The notes under the pieces: model-generated | The model's input: only the letters and a program-made list of their open reading frames with translations | What the model was told of the DNA's origin: nothing | Database searches by the model: none | Part shown: positions 32,060 to 32,118 of the stretch, one piece after another | Numbering within the stretch: position 1 is the first letter of the stretch | How the letters are laid out: each line of letters starts with the position of its first letter | Made by a program: the position numbers and the translations under genes | Source of the DNA: an uncultured Clostridia bacterium | GTDB lineage: Bacteria > Bacillota > Clostridia > Oscillospirales > JAAYOS01 | DNA length: 32,118 bases | Assembly: GCA_947631015.1 (NCBI GenBank) | Contig: CANRJS010000021.1 | Coordinates: forward strand, 1 to 32,118 | Reading direction: 5' to 3'

Positions 32060-32118
32060 ATTAGTCACCTCACTAAATTTGAAATTCCATTTCAAACTTG
32101 TTGAACAGGTAAAGACGC

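Overview
The window is a GC-rich chromosomal segment that reads as a Gram-positive Clostridia genome, most likely a gut Oscillospiraceae- or Christensenellales-like lineage. The basis is strong AGGAGG-type ribosome binding sites, a paired glgC/glgD ADP-glucose pyrophosphorylase (GlgD is a Firmicutes trait), an S-layer-homology (SLH) protein, PduL and the lepA-hemW pair. Species cannot be named from the sequence. One unusual trait is that ATA is the commonest isoleucine codon in several genes despite the high GC.

Layout. 1-330: 3' part of a tRNA-Glu, then a 5S rRNA with its terminator. 326-2582: tspO, a two-gene unit of unknown function (a small membrane protein and a 191-residue protein translationally coupled to it), and a GNAT acetyltransferase. 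2734-4215: a stand-alone glycerol kinase. 4417-10646: a four-gene operon for a MacAB/YknXYZ-like ABC exporter (adaptor with duplicated modules, ATPase, permease) plus a secreted SLH protein. 10647-11984: a 1.3 kb non-coding block built from two inverted copies of a chain of perfect hairpins. 11985-15833: glgC-glgD-glgA on the minus strand. 16019-17817: a SLOG protein, a mini HTH regulator and an M28 peptidase. 17818-18328: a second hairpin-rich gap. 18329-21008: pduL-glgB on the minus strand, divergent from an XRE regulator (21267-21965). 22032-28699, minus strand: lepA-hemW-DUF3810, followed by a YicI-type alpha-xylosidase. 28982-31387: glgP. 31541-32059: an AT-rich GNAT gene.

Function. Glycogen metabolism is the main theme. 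GlgC/GlgD make ADP-glucose, GlgA polymerises it, GlgB branches it and GlgP degrades it. These genes lie in three separate transcription units over 20 kb, mixed with housekeeping and peripheral carbon genes (glycerol kinase, alpha-xylosidase, PduL). The most unusual material is non-coding. Two copies of a roughly 107-110 nt three-hairpin element (16562-16671 and 18124-18228) keep loops and linkers while their stems differ by compensatory changes. The larger inverted hairpin arrays at 10721-11893 show the same behaviour. I do not recognise either as a named family.
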